Shown one piece after another: positions 1 to 7,815 of a DNA stretch of 64,000 nt; within the stretch, counting starts at the first letter, position 1; each line of letters opens with the position of its first letter. Both the position numbers and the translations under genes were made by a program. Below the pieces are notes generated by a model that saw nothing but the letters and a program-made list of their open reading frames with translations, was not told where the DNA came from and searched no databases. The stretch is taken from positions 372,001 to 436,000 of the forward strand of contig NZ_VCNA01000004.1 in assembly GCF_006170445.1 (NCBI RefSeq). Direction: 5' to 3'. This stretch comes from Brevibacillus dissolubilis (GTDB lineage: Bacteria; Bacillota; Bacilli; Brevibacillales; Brevibacillaceae).

Positions 1-777
1 GGATTACTTGGAATCGTTCAGAACAAACTGTGGCTTTCGAACAGTGAGTTCCTGAATGATTCGGCTGAGCTGATCTATACCTCTGATTTATTCAGTCAAC
101 TCTTTCGAGATACGGTATTAGTCCCTGACAAAGAACAAATATCGATTCCGCCAGGCTCATCTATGAAAGACATCCTATGGCATCAACAGTTGGAAATTTT
201 CGCTTTATCCTTGACGGAAAATAGCGATTCCATCACTCTATGGAATAACTATGCCAACTACGAGGGATATAATTTAGGCTTTAAGAGAGCAGAATTAATT
301 GAATGCCTACGAAATTACGCTATACAAAATGGCTTTTTACTGTTTTATGGGAAAATTATTTATGATCTTGAACAACAAAAGAAACTATTAACAAGACTGA
401 TCGAGCGATACATATCGAACAAGACAGATATCGAAAATATCTCTGATTTCCTCGCGGGTGTCATCAATCATGTGGATCTGAGTGTGCAGCTTAATTTGTA
501 CTCTCTGTTTTTTAAGCATCCATCCTTTTCTCCAGAAGAAGAGTATAGGATTGTTCTGATTAAAAGCAATCATTCGTTTGATGTGAGCTTTCGACATCGA
601 TTGGGAATCATTATTCCCTATATTGAAGTTGGAATAGATCAGATCCCTATTACTGAAATTAACATAGGTCCAAAAAATAATATTGATATTGCTAAATTAG
701 GTGTTGAGCGGTTTTTGAGTCACTCGGGGCATACCAATGTTAAAATCCACAAGTCTGCTGTTCCTTTGCGTTATTAA
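1..777 (+). CDS. DUF2971 domain protein, 5' partial
   Basis: The frame is open from base 1, so the gene begins before the window; the first ATG inside it, at 163, is internal. The N-terminal part reads like the DUF2971 opening (a short helix followed by LWLSNSEFLNDSAE), with the family's middle ITLWNNYA motif and a GPKN...ERFLSHSGH C-terminal segment. The biochemical function of DUF2971 is not known to me. These proteins are often found in accessory or defence regions. The sequence is clearly more AT-rich than the helicase gene that faces it, which fits recent acquisition. It converges on the PLD-helicase operon, and the two share a terminator. Confidence 0.7.
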   Translation, partial: GLLGIVQNKLWLSNSEFLNDSAELIYTSDLFSQLFRDTVLVPDKEQISIPPGSSMKDILWHQQLEIFALSLTENSDSITLWNNYANYEGYNLGFKRAELIECLRNYAIQNGFLLFYGKIIYDLEQQKKLLTRLIERYISNKTDIENISDFLAGVINHVDLSVQLNLYSLFFKHPSFSPEEEYRIVLIKSNHSFDVSFRHRLGIIIPYIEVGIDQIPITEINIGPKNNIDIAKLGVERFLSHSGHTNVKIHKSAVPLRY

Positions 778-795
778 TCTTTTAAAGCAAAATAA

Positions 796-834
796 AAAGG
801 AAAGCTCCCTTACTGCTAAAGAGCTTTCCTTTCC
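796..834. terminator. Convergent intrinsic terminator
   Basis: An 11-bp stem (AAGGAAAGCTC with GAGCTTTCCTT) lies between the ends of the DUF2971 gene and the helicase operon. A-rich sequence precedes it and T-rich sequence follows, so it can serve both strands. Confidence 0.75.
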
Positions 835-851
835 TTATTACTGATAGGCTT

Positions 852-3296
852 TTAGTTGATTACTTGAGACTTCCGCTCAAAATGCTCATGCAACCGATAC
901 TCACAAATCTCCCTCGTCCACCTATAAATCAAAACCCGTTCCGCAAGCGAGTCAGCTTGTTCCAGACGAATGGAAAACCTCCCCTCCCCAAACTCCACCA
1001 ACCCCTTCGAACTCCCACTCCACTTACTCATCGGCATCTGCGCCACCAACCTGCTCACAGCCACCGCATCATACTCCCACAGCGCCTGGGAAGCCTTGTC
1101 CGAAAAATCAATCCGTCTCCGATACTCCTTCTCCATCAGATACGTATGAAAAAACGGCGCAACCTCCTCCGGTGCCACAGGGTCAAGCCACTTCTCGACG
1201 CCCCGCTCCAGCATGTACAACAGCACGATCATCTTGTAGCTCTTCGCCATCCCCGTACTCTCCACTTCCTGTAGCCACGCCTCGTATTGGTACAGGACGT
1301 CCCGTTCCTCATCCGTCAGCTCATCGGCCCAGGCCAAGAAATTCACATACGACTTGAACTCCTGCCGATACTCCCGGCTGCTCTCCCGTCCGTGCAGATG
1401 CACCTCCAGATAGCTCGGGATTCGGCCCAGCTCCTGCTTCACTTCCTCGTATGCGGACAAAAGCTTTTCCTTGCGCGGTTGCCGTTTTCTAGCCAGCTCC
1501 GTCAGCAGGTTGACCGCCTGCACATCCATGTTCACCTGACAGAACTCAGGTACAGTCGGCAGAGCCGCCGCTTCTTTTTTACCGGTTCGGACAGCGGTGT
1601 CGAAGAGCTGCAGCTTCACATCCACATTGCGGTAGTTGCCGATCAGGTCGATGATCGTGCAGTACTCCTTCTCTGGATAAAGCCGCAGACCGCGCCCCAC
1701 TTGCTGGGTGAAGATCGTCAGCGACTCCGTTGGACGGACAAAAAGCAGCGTATCCACAGACGGGATGTCCACCCCTTCATTAAACAGATCGACGGTAAAG
1801 ATCACCTGCAGTTCCCCTCGATCCAGCTGACGAATCGCTTCGGGCCGGGATATTTCCTGTGTCTTCGAGTGTAGGCTGATCACCTTCATCCCGCGCTGAC
1901 GAAACACCTCCGCGAGATAATTCGCCTGTCGGATCGACGAGCAGAACGCAATCGTCCGGGTCTGACGATGCTTCTCCCACGCCAGATAGATTCTCTCTGC
2001 CAGATCATCTTGGAGTTGTGCCGCCAATAGCTGCTCCTCATCATAGCGTGTACCGAGCCAAGCGATTTTGGAGTAGTCGGTCTCGTCATAGATGCCATAG
2101 TAGCGGAAGGGCGCCAGCCAGCCTTTTTGAATCGCCTCGATGAATGTCACCTGATACGCCACATTCCCGTCGCAGATCGCGTAGATATCCTTGCCGTCCC
2201 GACGATCCGGAGTCGCGGTAATTCCTAGTAAAAAACTTGGCTTAAAATGCTTCAACACCCGTTGGTACGTCTTCGCCGCCGCATGGTGGAATTCGTCAAT
2301 GATGATCAGGTCAAAGGCATCTGGTGCAAATGACTCCAGATTCCGTTTGAGACTCAGCGTATAAATAGAAGCAAAAATTCCATCCGCCTCGGTCTCTTTG
2401 CTCACCCCATTGTAAATACCCGTCGTCCGCTCTGGATTGACATGCCCAAAAGATCGGCTCGCCTGAATCAACAGCTCCTCCCGATGCGCGACAAACAGCA
2501 CCCGCTTGTAGTTGCGGGCGAAAAAAGCCGCCAGATAGGTTTTCCCCAGACCTGTGGCCATGACGACCATCGCTTTGTTGTACTCCTCACTGACGGTCTT
2601 CTGCAACTCTTCCAACGCCTGCCCCTGTGCCGGACGCGGAGTGATCTCCAGCTGGTAGGGAGCGGCGGTCTCTTTGGTCATCGTGACCGCTTTTTCTTTG
2701 TCCGCATCCCGCTCGAACATCACGTCTATCTCTTCATTGTGAGTCCAGTTGCGGATAAGCTGCGGGTAGCGCTGGTGATGCTCGTCGTACTTTTCTTGGT
2801 AGATTCGCACCGTCTCCGGGTTCACGGGAATGGTCTGCTCATGGTAGAAAAACTCCATAAACAGATGCAACGCCTCATCAAACGTAGCCGGAGCCGCCTC
2901 CGCCTGCACTGCCAGACTCCACTCGACCCCATACGTCAGCGCGGATCTGGACATGTTGGACGAGCCAACGATAAACACGCCCTCCGTCTCATCCTGCTGC
3001 ACCAGATATGCCTTGGGGTGAAACGAAATCCCCTTGCTCTGCCACAGCCGCACCTCGATCCGATCATCGATGTCGAGCATCGCTTGCAGACCCGCCGGCT
3101 GGGTCACGTACAGATAGTCACCTGCGAGGACCTTGACCTCCCCGCCCCGATCCAGCACCGCCTTGAGATGTGGCGCAAGCAGCTGCACACCTGATCTCAT
3201 GACAAAGGACGTCAGAAAATAAACTGACGTCGCTTTTTGCAAGGCAGGTATGAGTTCTTCCAGCAGTCTTTCTGTGATGAGTTTAACGCTTGTCAT
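852..3296 (-). CDS. PLD-nuclease / SF2 helicase fusion
   Basis: This is an 814-residue fusion. Residues 1-135 are a phospholipase D-like nuclease domain with one HxK motif (H93, K95) and the GSSN segment at 111-114. A superfamily 2 helicase core follows: Walker A ATGLGKT at 247-253, DEFHH at 334-338, motif III TATP near 360 and motif VI QQVGRGLR at 531-538. The last 270 residues are a helical C-terminal region of unknown role. Such proteins are predicted DNA-processing or restriction-like enzymes. The start overlaps the end of the MazG-like gene by 14 nt and has a GAGG ribosome site, so the two are translationally coupled. The upstream HNH gene makes this a three-gene operon, which I infer may be anti-phage. 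A plain repair role is the alternative. Confidence 0.8.
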   Translation of the reverse strand: MTSVKLITERLLEELIPALQKATSVYFLTSFVMRSGVQLLAPHLKAVLDRGGEVKVLAGDYLYVTQPAGLQAMLDIDDRIEVRLWQSKGISFHPKAYLVQQDETEGVFIVGSSNMSRSALTYGVEWSLAVQAEAAPATFDEALHLFMEFFYHEQTIPVNPETVRIYQEKYDEHHQRYPQLIRNWTHNEEIDVMFERDADKEKAVTMTKETAAPYQLEITPRPAQGQALEELQKTVSEEYNKAMVVMATGLGKTYLAAFFARNYKRVLFVAHREELLIQASRSFGHVNPERTTGIYNGVSKETEADGIFASIYTLSLKRNLESFAPDAFDLIIIDEFHHAAAKTYQRVLKHFKPSFLLGITATPDRRDGKDIYAICDGNVAYQVTFIEAIQKGWLAPFRYYGIYDETDYSKIAWLGTRYDEEQLLAAQLQDDLAERIYLAWEKHRQTRTIAFCSSIRQANYLAEVFRQRGMKVISLHSKTQEISRPEAIRQLDRGELQVIFTVDLFNEGVDIPSVDTLLFVRPTESLTIFTQQVGRGLRLYPEKEYCTIIDLIGNYRNVDVKLQLFDTAVRTGKKEAAALPTVPEFCQVNMDVQAVNLLTELARKRQPRKEKLLSAYEEVKQELGRIPSYLEVHLHGRESSREYRQEFKSYVNFLAWADELTDEERDVLYQYEAWLQEVESTGMAKSYKMIVLLYMLERGVEKWLDPVAPEEVAPFFHTYLMEKEYRRRIDFSDKASQALWEYDAVAVSRLVAQMPMSKWSGSSKGLVEFGEGRFSIRLEQADSLAERVLIYRWTREICEYRLHEHFERKSQVIN

Positions 3297-3615
3297 CTTC
3301 TACCTCGATGAGGAATAGCTTCTCTTCGAACCCGCCACGTTTTTCCGCTTTTTTGACGCGGACAGCTTCCAGCTCTTCGGGGGTGGAGCCGTGGATGCGG
3401 ACAAGGGTGTGGATGAGTTCGAGCAGGTCGGCCAGCTCTTCTACGGAGTCGGTGTCGTTCTCGGCTGCGAGGTATTCGTTGAGTTCTTCCTGGCATTTTT
3501 TCTGGAGTTCGGTTTTATATTCATCGTCGGAAAGGGTGCGGATGGTGTAGGTTTTTCCGGCTTCGTCCATGATTTGCGGGATGCGGTCGCGGATGAGTTT
3601 GTTGTAGATGGGCAT
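3283..3615 (-). CDS. MazG-like nucleotide pyrophosphohydrolase
   Basis: A 110-residue all-alpha protein of the phosphoribosyl-ATP pyrophosphohydrolase/MazG superfamily. It starts with the typical YNKLIRDRIP motif. The metal-binding acidic pattern follows as EELNEY near 43-48 and EELADLLELI near 59-68. Members hydrolyse (d)NTPs or modified nucleotides to monophosphates, but the substrate here cannot be read from sequence. An AGGAG ribosome site precedes the ATG. The gene lies 44 nt after the HNH gene and overlaps the helicase start. A nucleotide hydrolase between an HNH nuclease and a PLD-helicase suggests it belongs to the same functional unit, possibly by altering nucleotide pools, but housekeeping is equally possible. 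Confidence 0.8.
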   Translation of the reverse strand: MPIYNKLIRDRIPQIMDEAGKTYTIRTLSDDEYKTELQKKCQEELNEYLAAENDTDSVEELADLLELIHTLVRIHGSTPEELEAVRVKKAEKRGGFEEKLFLIEVEDDKR

Positions 3616-3659
3616 GGGGGTGGTCTCCTCTTTGTGTTTTTTTATATGGGTACTTGTTC

Positions 3660-4574
3660 TTATAAACTTTTATAGATATGAAATAATCGTTGCATATCCA
3701 TTTCGATTCCGCAAGTACGCAATCTATCTTTTCGCTGTTGGTAGAGCAGGGTGATCATCTGCTCTTGATCCTCGTATCTCGCGTGGTGAATCTTTTTGTG
3801 ACAGTTGGGGCATAGCGAGACGATATTTGCCGTTACATCGAGGCTGTAGTCGAATTGATCCTGTAGGCTGATCGGAATCAGGTGATGAGCTTCGACGAAG
3901 TTTTGACCGGTTTTGCGTGAGATAAAAGTCAGATGGTTGGCGTCCATCTCGCAACGGTACTCCGCTTTCGCCATTGCTTCTGCACCAGTATTCTCGTCAC
4001 GATCCCACGATTTTCTCCCTTTTTTAAAGGAAGGATCGGGTTTGTTTTTCGGCTTATCTTCTCTTATCTTAACATTCTTCTTGCTTTGGACACGACGCTG
4101 GTAATCCGCTTCGTCTGTTTCTTCTACGGCTTGAGCCAGACGCGGGTCGTCAAAAGAAACAATATAAAGCCCCGGTGTTTCCTGATCTTTTTGAAGATAA
4201 AGATTGGGAATTTCCAGACCGTAGGGTTTTGCTTTCTTGTCTTCAGCATTTTCATAGAAAGAATAATGGTCGGGGTAAGCATTTTGAATAACTAGAGTGA
4301 AATCTTTCATCCAGAATAATCTAGCCTGAGGGGTAGCACGCTCCACACTACCCGTGGTAGAAAAATAAGCCTCGTATGGAGTTCCTTCGAACTGTAAAAC
4401 AATATTTCTTCTCTCGCCTTTCACCATATCGGAAATCTGGAAAAAAGGGCGAATCTCTATCGGTATTCCTGTCCCTCTATGAAGAAATCCTGATCTGTCT
4501 ATCTCTTTGAACGCTACATCAGGCGGAATAACCGTCCAGGAATCGGCGCTAATGATATTTTGTGTTTGTGTCAT
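3660..4574 (-). CDS. HNH endonuclease
   Basis: A 304-residue protein. The C-terminal third is an HNH nuclease: C208, the EAHHL motif at 228-232, N250, and the CPNCHKKIH zinc/metal motif at 255-263. The N-terminal ~160 residues form an uncharacterised domain rich in beta structure that may recognise the DNA target. A lysine-rich linker (about 160-190) joins them. It is the first gene of the operon, 44 nt upstream of the MazG-like gene. The operon layout fits a restriction-type or defence role, but the recognition specificity is unknown. Confidence 0.8.
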   Translation of the reverse strand: MTQTQNIISADSWTVIPPDVAFKEIDRSGFLHRGTGIPIEIRPFFQISDMVKGERRNIVLQFEGTPYEAYFSTTGSVERATPQARLFWMKDFTLVIQNAYPDHYSFYENAEDKKAKPYGLEIPNLYLQKDQETPGLYIVSFDDPRLAQAVEETDEADYQRRVQSKKNVKIREDKPKNKPDPSFKKGRKSWDRDENTGAEAMAKAEYRCEMDANHLTFISRKTGQNFVEAHHLIPISLQDQFDYSLDVTANIVSLCPNCHKKIHHARYEDQEQMITLLYQQRKDRLRTCGIEMDMQRLFHIYKSL

Positions 4575-4726
4575 TTGCTCACCGCTCTCAACCTATCTGG
4601 AAGTAATTAAGGAAAATCAGCACTATAAATTTTTCTTAATTACAATAGTAAAGCTATTTTCGACAGGATTGAAGAGAACGTGTGCGACAAAAAACGACAA
4701 TGGAATTGGAAATGAAAATAGGGAAC

Positions 4727-4760
4727 AAAAAACCGTAGAAGACATTTTGTCCTCTACGGC
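4727..4760 (-). terminator. Intrinsic terminator (second, after sbnI)
   Basis: Inverted repeat CCGTAG...CTACGG with extended pairing, followed on the minus strand by a run of T. It lies beyond the first sbn terminator and probably acts as a back-up before the HNH operon promoter. Confidence 0.65.
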
Positions 4761-4784
4761 TATCGCATTGATAACATAACCCAC

Positions 4785-4836
4785 ACCAAAAAGCACACCG
4801 CCTTTTAGCCTCCCTCACTAAAAGTCAGTGTGCTTC
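4785..4836 (-). terminator. sbn operon terminator
   Basis: Two-part stem: AAGCACAC (4790-4797) pairs with GTGTGCTT (4828-4835), and CTTTTAG (4802-4808) with CTAAAAG (4818-4824). The minus strand continues into TTTTT. It sits directly downstream of sbnI and ends the nine-gene operon. Confidence 0.75.
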
Positions 4837-4873
4837 CTCTATTCCTTCTTCTCTTCTTCTCTTCCTCCCTCTC

Positions 4874-5671
4874 CTACCCCTCACACAAATAAACCGGCTC
4901 CATATACAGCCTCAGCTTATTCTCCCACTGCCGGCACAGCTCCATCCACCGCCCTTGATGATCAGCCTGATCCACCTGCTCCTGCTCCATCAGCATGGAG
5001 AGCGGAATCCCCAGGTTGAGCAACCGACCACTGACGAGAAAACGCGTCACGCCAGCAGGCATCACATGGCCCTGCGCGACCAGCTGCTCCAGTTCCTCTA
5101 CCGCATAGACCGGATAGCGGAGGCAGACCGTGCCTTCTGCTGATTTTTGGACAGTGCCCCTTGGGCGGCGGAGTACGGCGTAGGTCTTGCTGTAGGAGCC
5201 GACGATGCTGTGCCAGACGCGGAGGGTGTCTGACAGATGGGGCTGCTCCCCGCTTTCATGTCCCTTTAGATAGAGATAATAGGTTTCGCCGGACGAATTG
5301 ATGACTTCTGCGATCGGTCTTTGGCCGTCGATTGGAGTGGTGTGCCAAGCAAGCTCGGGGTGCTTCTTCAGCTCGTGAAACCAGCTCCCGATGGCCACGA
5401 TATGTTCCCAAGCATCCAGACGTAACTCGTCTTGCTTGACGACCTGCACAGGGATATAGCGGCTGCCCAGATGCTGCAGGGCGGCGGTGCGGTGGGCGCC
5501 GTCTAAGATTAGGTAGCGGCCGTCGGTCATCTGCATGGCGAGCGGGGGATGGCGGAGTACTCCGTCCTGCACCAGTGTCATGCTGGTGTGGGTCAGTCGG
5601 GATGTCTCGTGCTCTTCGTGCAGGCAGATTTGTTGGGTTTCTACGAGCTGCAATGAGGATAGGACACTCAT
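4874..5671 (-). CDS. sbnI: SbnI-like L-serine kinase / regulator
   Basis: A 265-residue ParB/sulfiredoxin-fold protein. The LHEEHE segment near 17-22 and the ILDGAHRTAAL motif near 55-65 are the nucleotide-binding and catalytic signatures of this fold. In S. aureus, SbnI is an ATP-dependent free L-serine kinase that makes O-phospho-L-serine, the substrate of SbnA, and it binds heme and influences sbn expression. It is the last gene of the operon. Its ATG overlaps the sbnH stop codon by 4 nt (ATGA), so translation is coupled. Assignment rests on family resemblance plus the perfectly conserved gene order; heme binding in this homologue is inferred only. Confidence 0.85.
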   Translation of the reverse strand: MSVLSSLQLVETQQICLHEEHETSRLTHTSMTLVQDGVLRHPPLAMQMTDGRYLILDGAHRTAALQHLGSRYIPVQVVKQDELRLDAWEHIVAIGSWFHELKKHPELAWHTTPIDGQRPIAEVINSSGETYYLYLKGHESGEQPHLSDTLRVWHSIVGSYSKTYAVLRRPRGTVQKSAEGTVCLRYPVYAVEELEQLVAQGHVMPAGVTRFLVSGRLLNLGIPLSMLMEQEQVDQADHQGRWMELCRQWENKLRLYMEPVYLCEG

Positions 5672-6909
5672 GTTGGAATCGATACCTCCTGATTGTGTGA
5701 GTGAGAAGCAGATGACGGCTGATCCAGATAGACCAGATCGGCATGCGGATGACTGAGAAAATCGTGATGGGAAATCGCCCAGCCATATGCACCGGCGTAC
5801 AAGAAGCAGATGATATCTCCTACCCGCAGACGGGATATTGGGACGGCCTTGGCGAGTACGTCTTTTGGTGTGCAGAGCTGGCCGACGACTGTCATTTCGG
5901 TGTCGTGGTGCTCTTTTCGTGCAAAAGGATATCTCCAGTGATCCGATTCAATTACAGTGAAAGGATGGCTGTGCTGCCAAGACTGTGGCAGACGGAAATG
6001 ATGGGTTCCCCCACGGATGATGGCGTACGTCTGGCCGTGGTTTTCTTTGATATCCAGTACTTCTACCGCGTAGTAACCGCATGAAGCCGTCAGGTAGCGG
6101 CCGCATTCGAAGAAAATCTCCACGCCGGGGATGGCTTCGTCGGCCAGTCGGGCGGCAAGCCCTGTGACGAATTGGTGCCAGTCAAATTGCTGATTGAGAT
6201 CCGCATAGTTGACGCCGATCCCGCCCCCTGCATTGAGGTAGGAGATATTGAGATGGTAGGTGGTGATCCATTTTTTGATCGTTTGCAGATAGAACGAGAC
6301 GAGCTCCACATGCTTGCGGGCGTCCAGATTGTTGGATAAGGAGTGAAAATGAAATCCTTCCAGCTTCACATTCTCTAATGACAGAGCCAGTTGGATCGCT
6401 TCGTCGATGCGGGATTCGTCGATACCGAACTGGGTTGGGCGGCCTGCCATGGCGAGCGTGGCGTCGGGGAATGGGCCACGGAGGTTGATCCGCAGGAGGA
6501 TCGGGACGATGATATTGCGTTTTTGGGCGATGAAGTTGAGTCGTTGCAGCTCGTGCAGGCTCTCTACGTGGATGAGCGTGACGTTGTGCTCGATCGCTCC
6601 CTCCAGCTCTTCATCTGTCTTGCCCGGACCGCCGAAGAGGATCGGGATGTCGGGGGCGACGGCGCGTACTTTGCGGATTTCGCCGAGGGACGCGACTTCG
6701 AAGCCGTGGACGATGGGGGCCAAGGTCTCTAGGATGCGCTGTTCGGAGTTGGCCTTGATCGCGTAGAACAGGCGGCATGGGGACGGGAGGGTCTGTACCC
6801 GCTCGGTCACATGCTGGCGCAGGTGTGGAAGGTCGTAGAGGAAGGCGCAGAACGGCTGCTCTCTCTCCTGCTTTTGCTTTTGGATATATTCGGTAACGAG
6901 TTTCTTCAT
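5668..6909 (-). CDS. sbnH: PLP-dependent decarboxylase SbnH
   Basis: A 413-residue fold-III (alanine racemase-like) decarboxylase. The PLP lysine is K52 in the FYAIKAN motif. It also has the HFHSLS motif, a glycine loop (NAGGGIG) that binds the PLP phosphate, and a CTPKD motif that supplies the substrate-binding Cys/Asp pair. SbnH decarboxylates the citryl-diaminopropionate intermediate to give the diaminoethane unit of staphyloferrin B. The frame is open upstream into sbnG, but the real start is the ATG at 6909, which shares one base with the sbnG stop (TAATG), a typical coupled junction. The downstream overlap with sbnI is 4 nt. Confidence 0.9.
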   Translation of the reverse strand: MKKLVTEYIQKQKQEREQPFCAFLYDLPHLRQHVTERVQTLPSPCRLFYAIKANSEQRILETLAPIVHGFEVASLGEIRKVRAVAPDIPILFGGPGKTDEELEGAIEHNVTLIHVESLHELQRLNFIAQKRNIIVPILLRINLRGPFPDATLAMAGRPTQFGIDESRIDEAIQLALSLENVKLEGFHFHSLSNNLDARKHVELVSFYLQTIKKWITTYHLNISYLNAGGGIGVNYADLNQQFDWHQFVTGLAARLADEAIPGVEIFFECGRYLTASCGYYAVEVLDIKENHGQTYAIIRGGTHHFRLPQSWQHSHPFTVIESDHWRYPFARKEHHDTEMTVVGQLCTPKDVLAKAVPISRLRVGDIICFLYAGAYGWAISHHDFLSHPHADLVYLDQPSSASHSHNQEVSIPT

Positions 6910-7709
6910 TATATATGTTCTCTCCCTTTTGTCTCGTCGGCACACGCCTCTTGGTAGGTATGCAGATGACTGCGCAGGGCGCGGAAAGCGATGCCGCGCT
7001 CGTCGCCGAGGACGAATACGCCCACCCCTTTTGCCTGCCACGCTGCTACGTCTTCGCGTGCACGCGGGATGGCACAGTATGGGACGCCGTGTCTGGCCGC
7101 TGCTGCCTGCACGTGGGTGAGTGCATCCCGGACGATCTCGCCACGAGTCTGCCAAGGTACGCCGTAGGATTGAGATAGGTCGGCCGCGCCCTCCAGCACC
7201 ATGTCGATGCCTGGAACGGACAGGATCTCGTCGATCTGGGCGACGGCTTCCTTGCTTTCGATCATGGGGATGACGAGGATTTCTTCGTTGGCCTTTTTCA
7301 TGTAGGCGACGAGGTCTCCTTTGCCAAAAGCACCGGGGCGCCCGCTGTTGAGACTGCGCATTCCCTCTGGGTAGTAGCGGCTGGCCCGGACAATTGCTTC
7401 GGCCTGTTCCCTGCTCTGGACATGGGGTACAACGATCCCCTGTGCACCGCTGTCGAGTGCCCGCAGGATGGTGCCGGGATTGGCGTCCGCGACTCGGACC
7501 AGTGGTGTCAGGTGGGCGGCGTCGGCGGCACGGATCATATTTTCCAAGGTCTCCGGGTTGATGAGGACATGCTCGGTGTCGATGATGACGAAATCGAAGT
7601 CGGCACATCCGATCATCTCGACCATGGTCGGGGATGGGATCGAGCAGAACAGGCCGAATGCGGGGTGGCCTGCTTGGATTTTTTGTTTGAGGGTGTTGGT
7701 TCGCAGCAC
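6909..7709 (-). CDS. sbnG: Citrate synthase SbnG (HpcH/HpaI fold)
   Basis: An HpcH/HpaI aldolase-family protein of about 266 residues. SbnG condenses oxaloacetate and acetyl-CoA to citrate, so siderophore assembly does not depend on the TCA-cycle enzyme. Visible motifs are the DTEH segment, RVAD, and the metal-binding pair in PMIESKEA and GAADLSQ. I chose the GTG at 7709 because AGGGGAG lies 10 nt upstream and the protein then begins MLRTNTLKQK like other family members. The alternative GTG at 7775 adds 22 unlikely residues and lacks a good ribosome site. It is coupled to sbnH by a TAATG junction. Confidence 0.88.
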   Translation of the reverse strand: MLRTNTLKQKIQAGHPAFGLFCSIPSPTMVEMIGCADFDFVIIDTEHVLINPETLENMIRAADAAHLTPLVRVADANPGTILRALDSGAQGIVVPHVQSREQAEAIVRASRYYPEGMRSLNSGRPGAFGKGDLVAYMKKANEEILVIPMIESKEAVAQIDEILSVPGIDMVLEGAADLSQSYGVPWQTRGEIVRDALTHVQAAAARHGVPYCAIPRAREDVAAWQAKGVGVFVLGDERGIAFRALRSHLHTYQEACADETKGREHI

Positions 7710-7815
7710 GTCGGGCACTCTCCCCTGTGAATTTTTCAGATGTTCGGAGTCTGGCTGATGTGGGAACCATCTCACGGTGATCAGCCTATTACACCGTTTT
7801 TGGCTTTATTCGTGC

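Noticed and set aside
6910-7770. Upstream part of the 700-residue sbnH frame
   Set aside because: It is an Arg/Pro-rich antisense-like frame inside sbnG. The ATG at 6909 with a TAATG junction is the real sbnH start.
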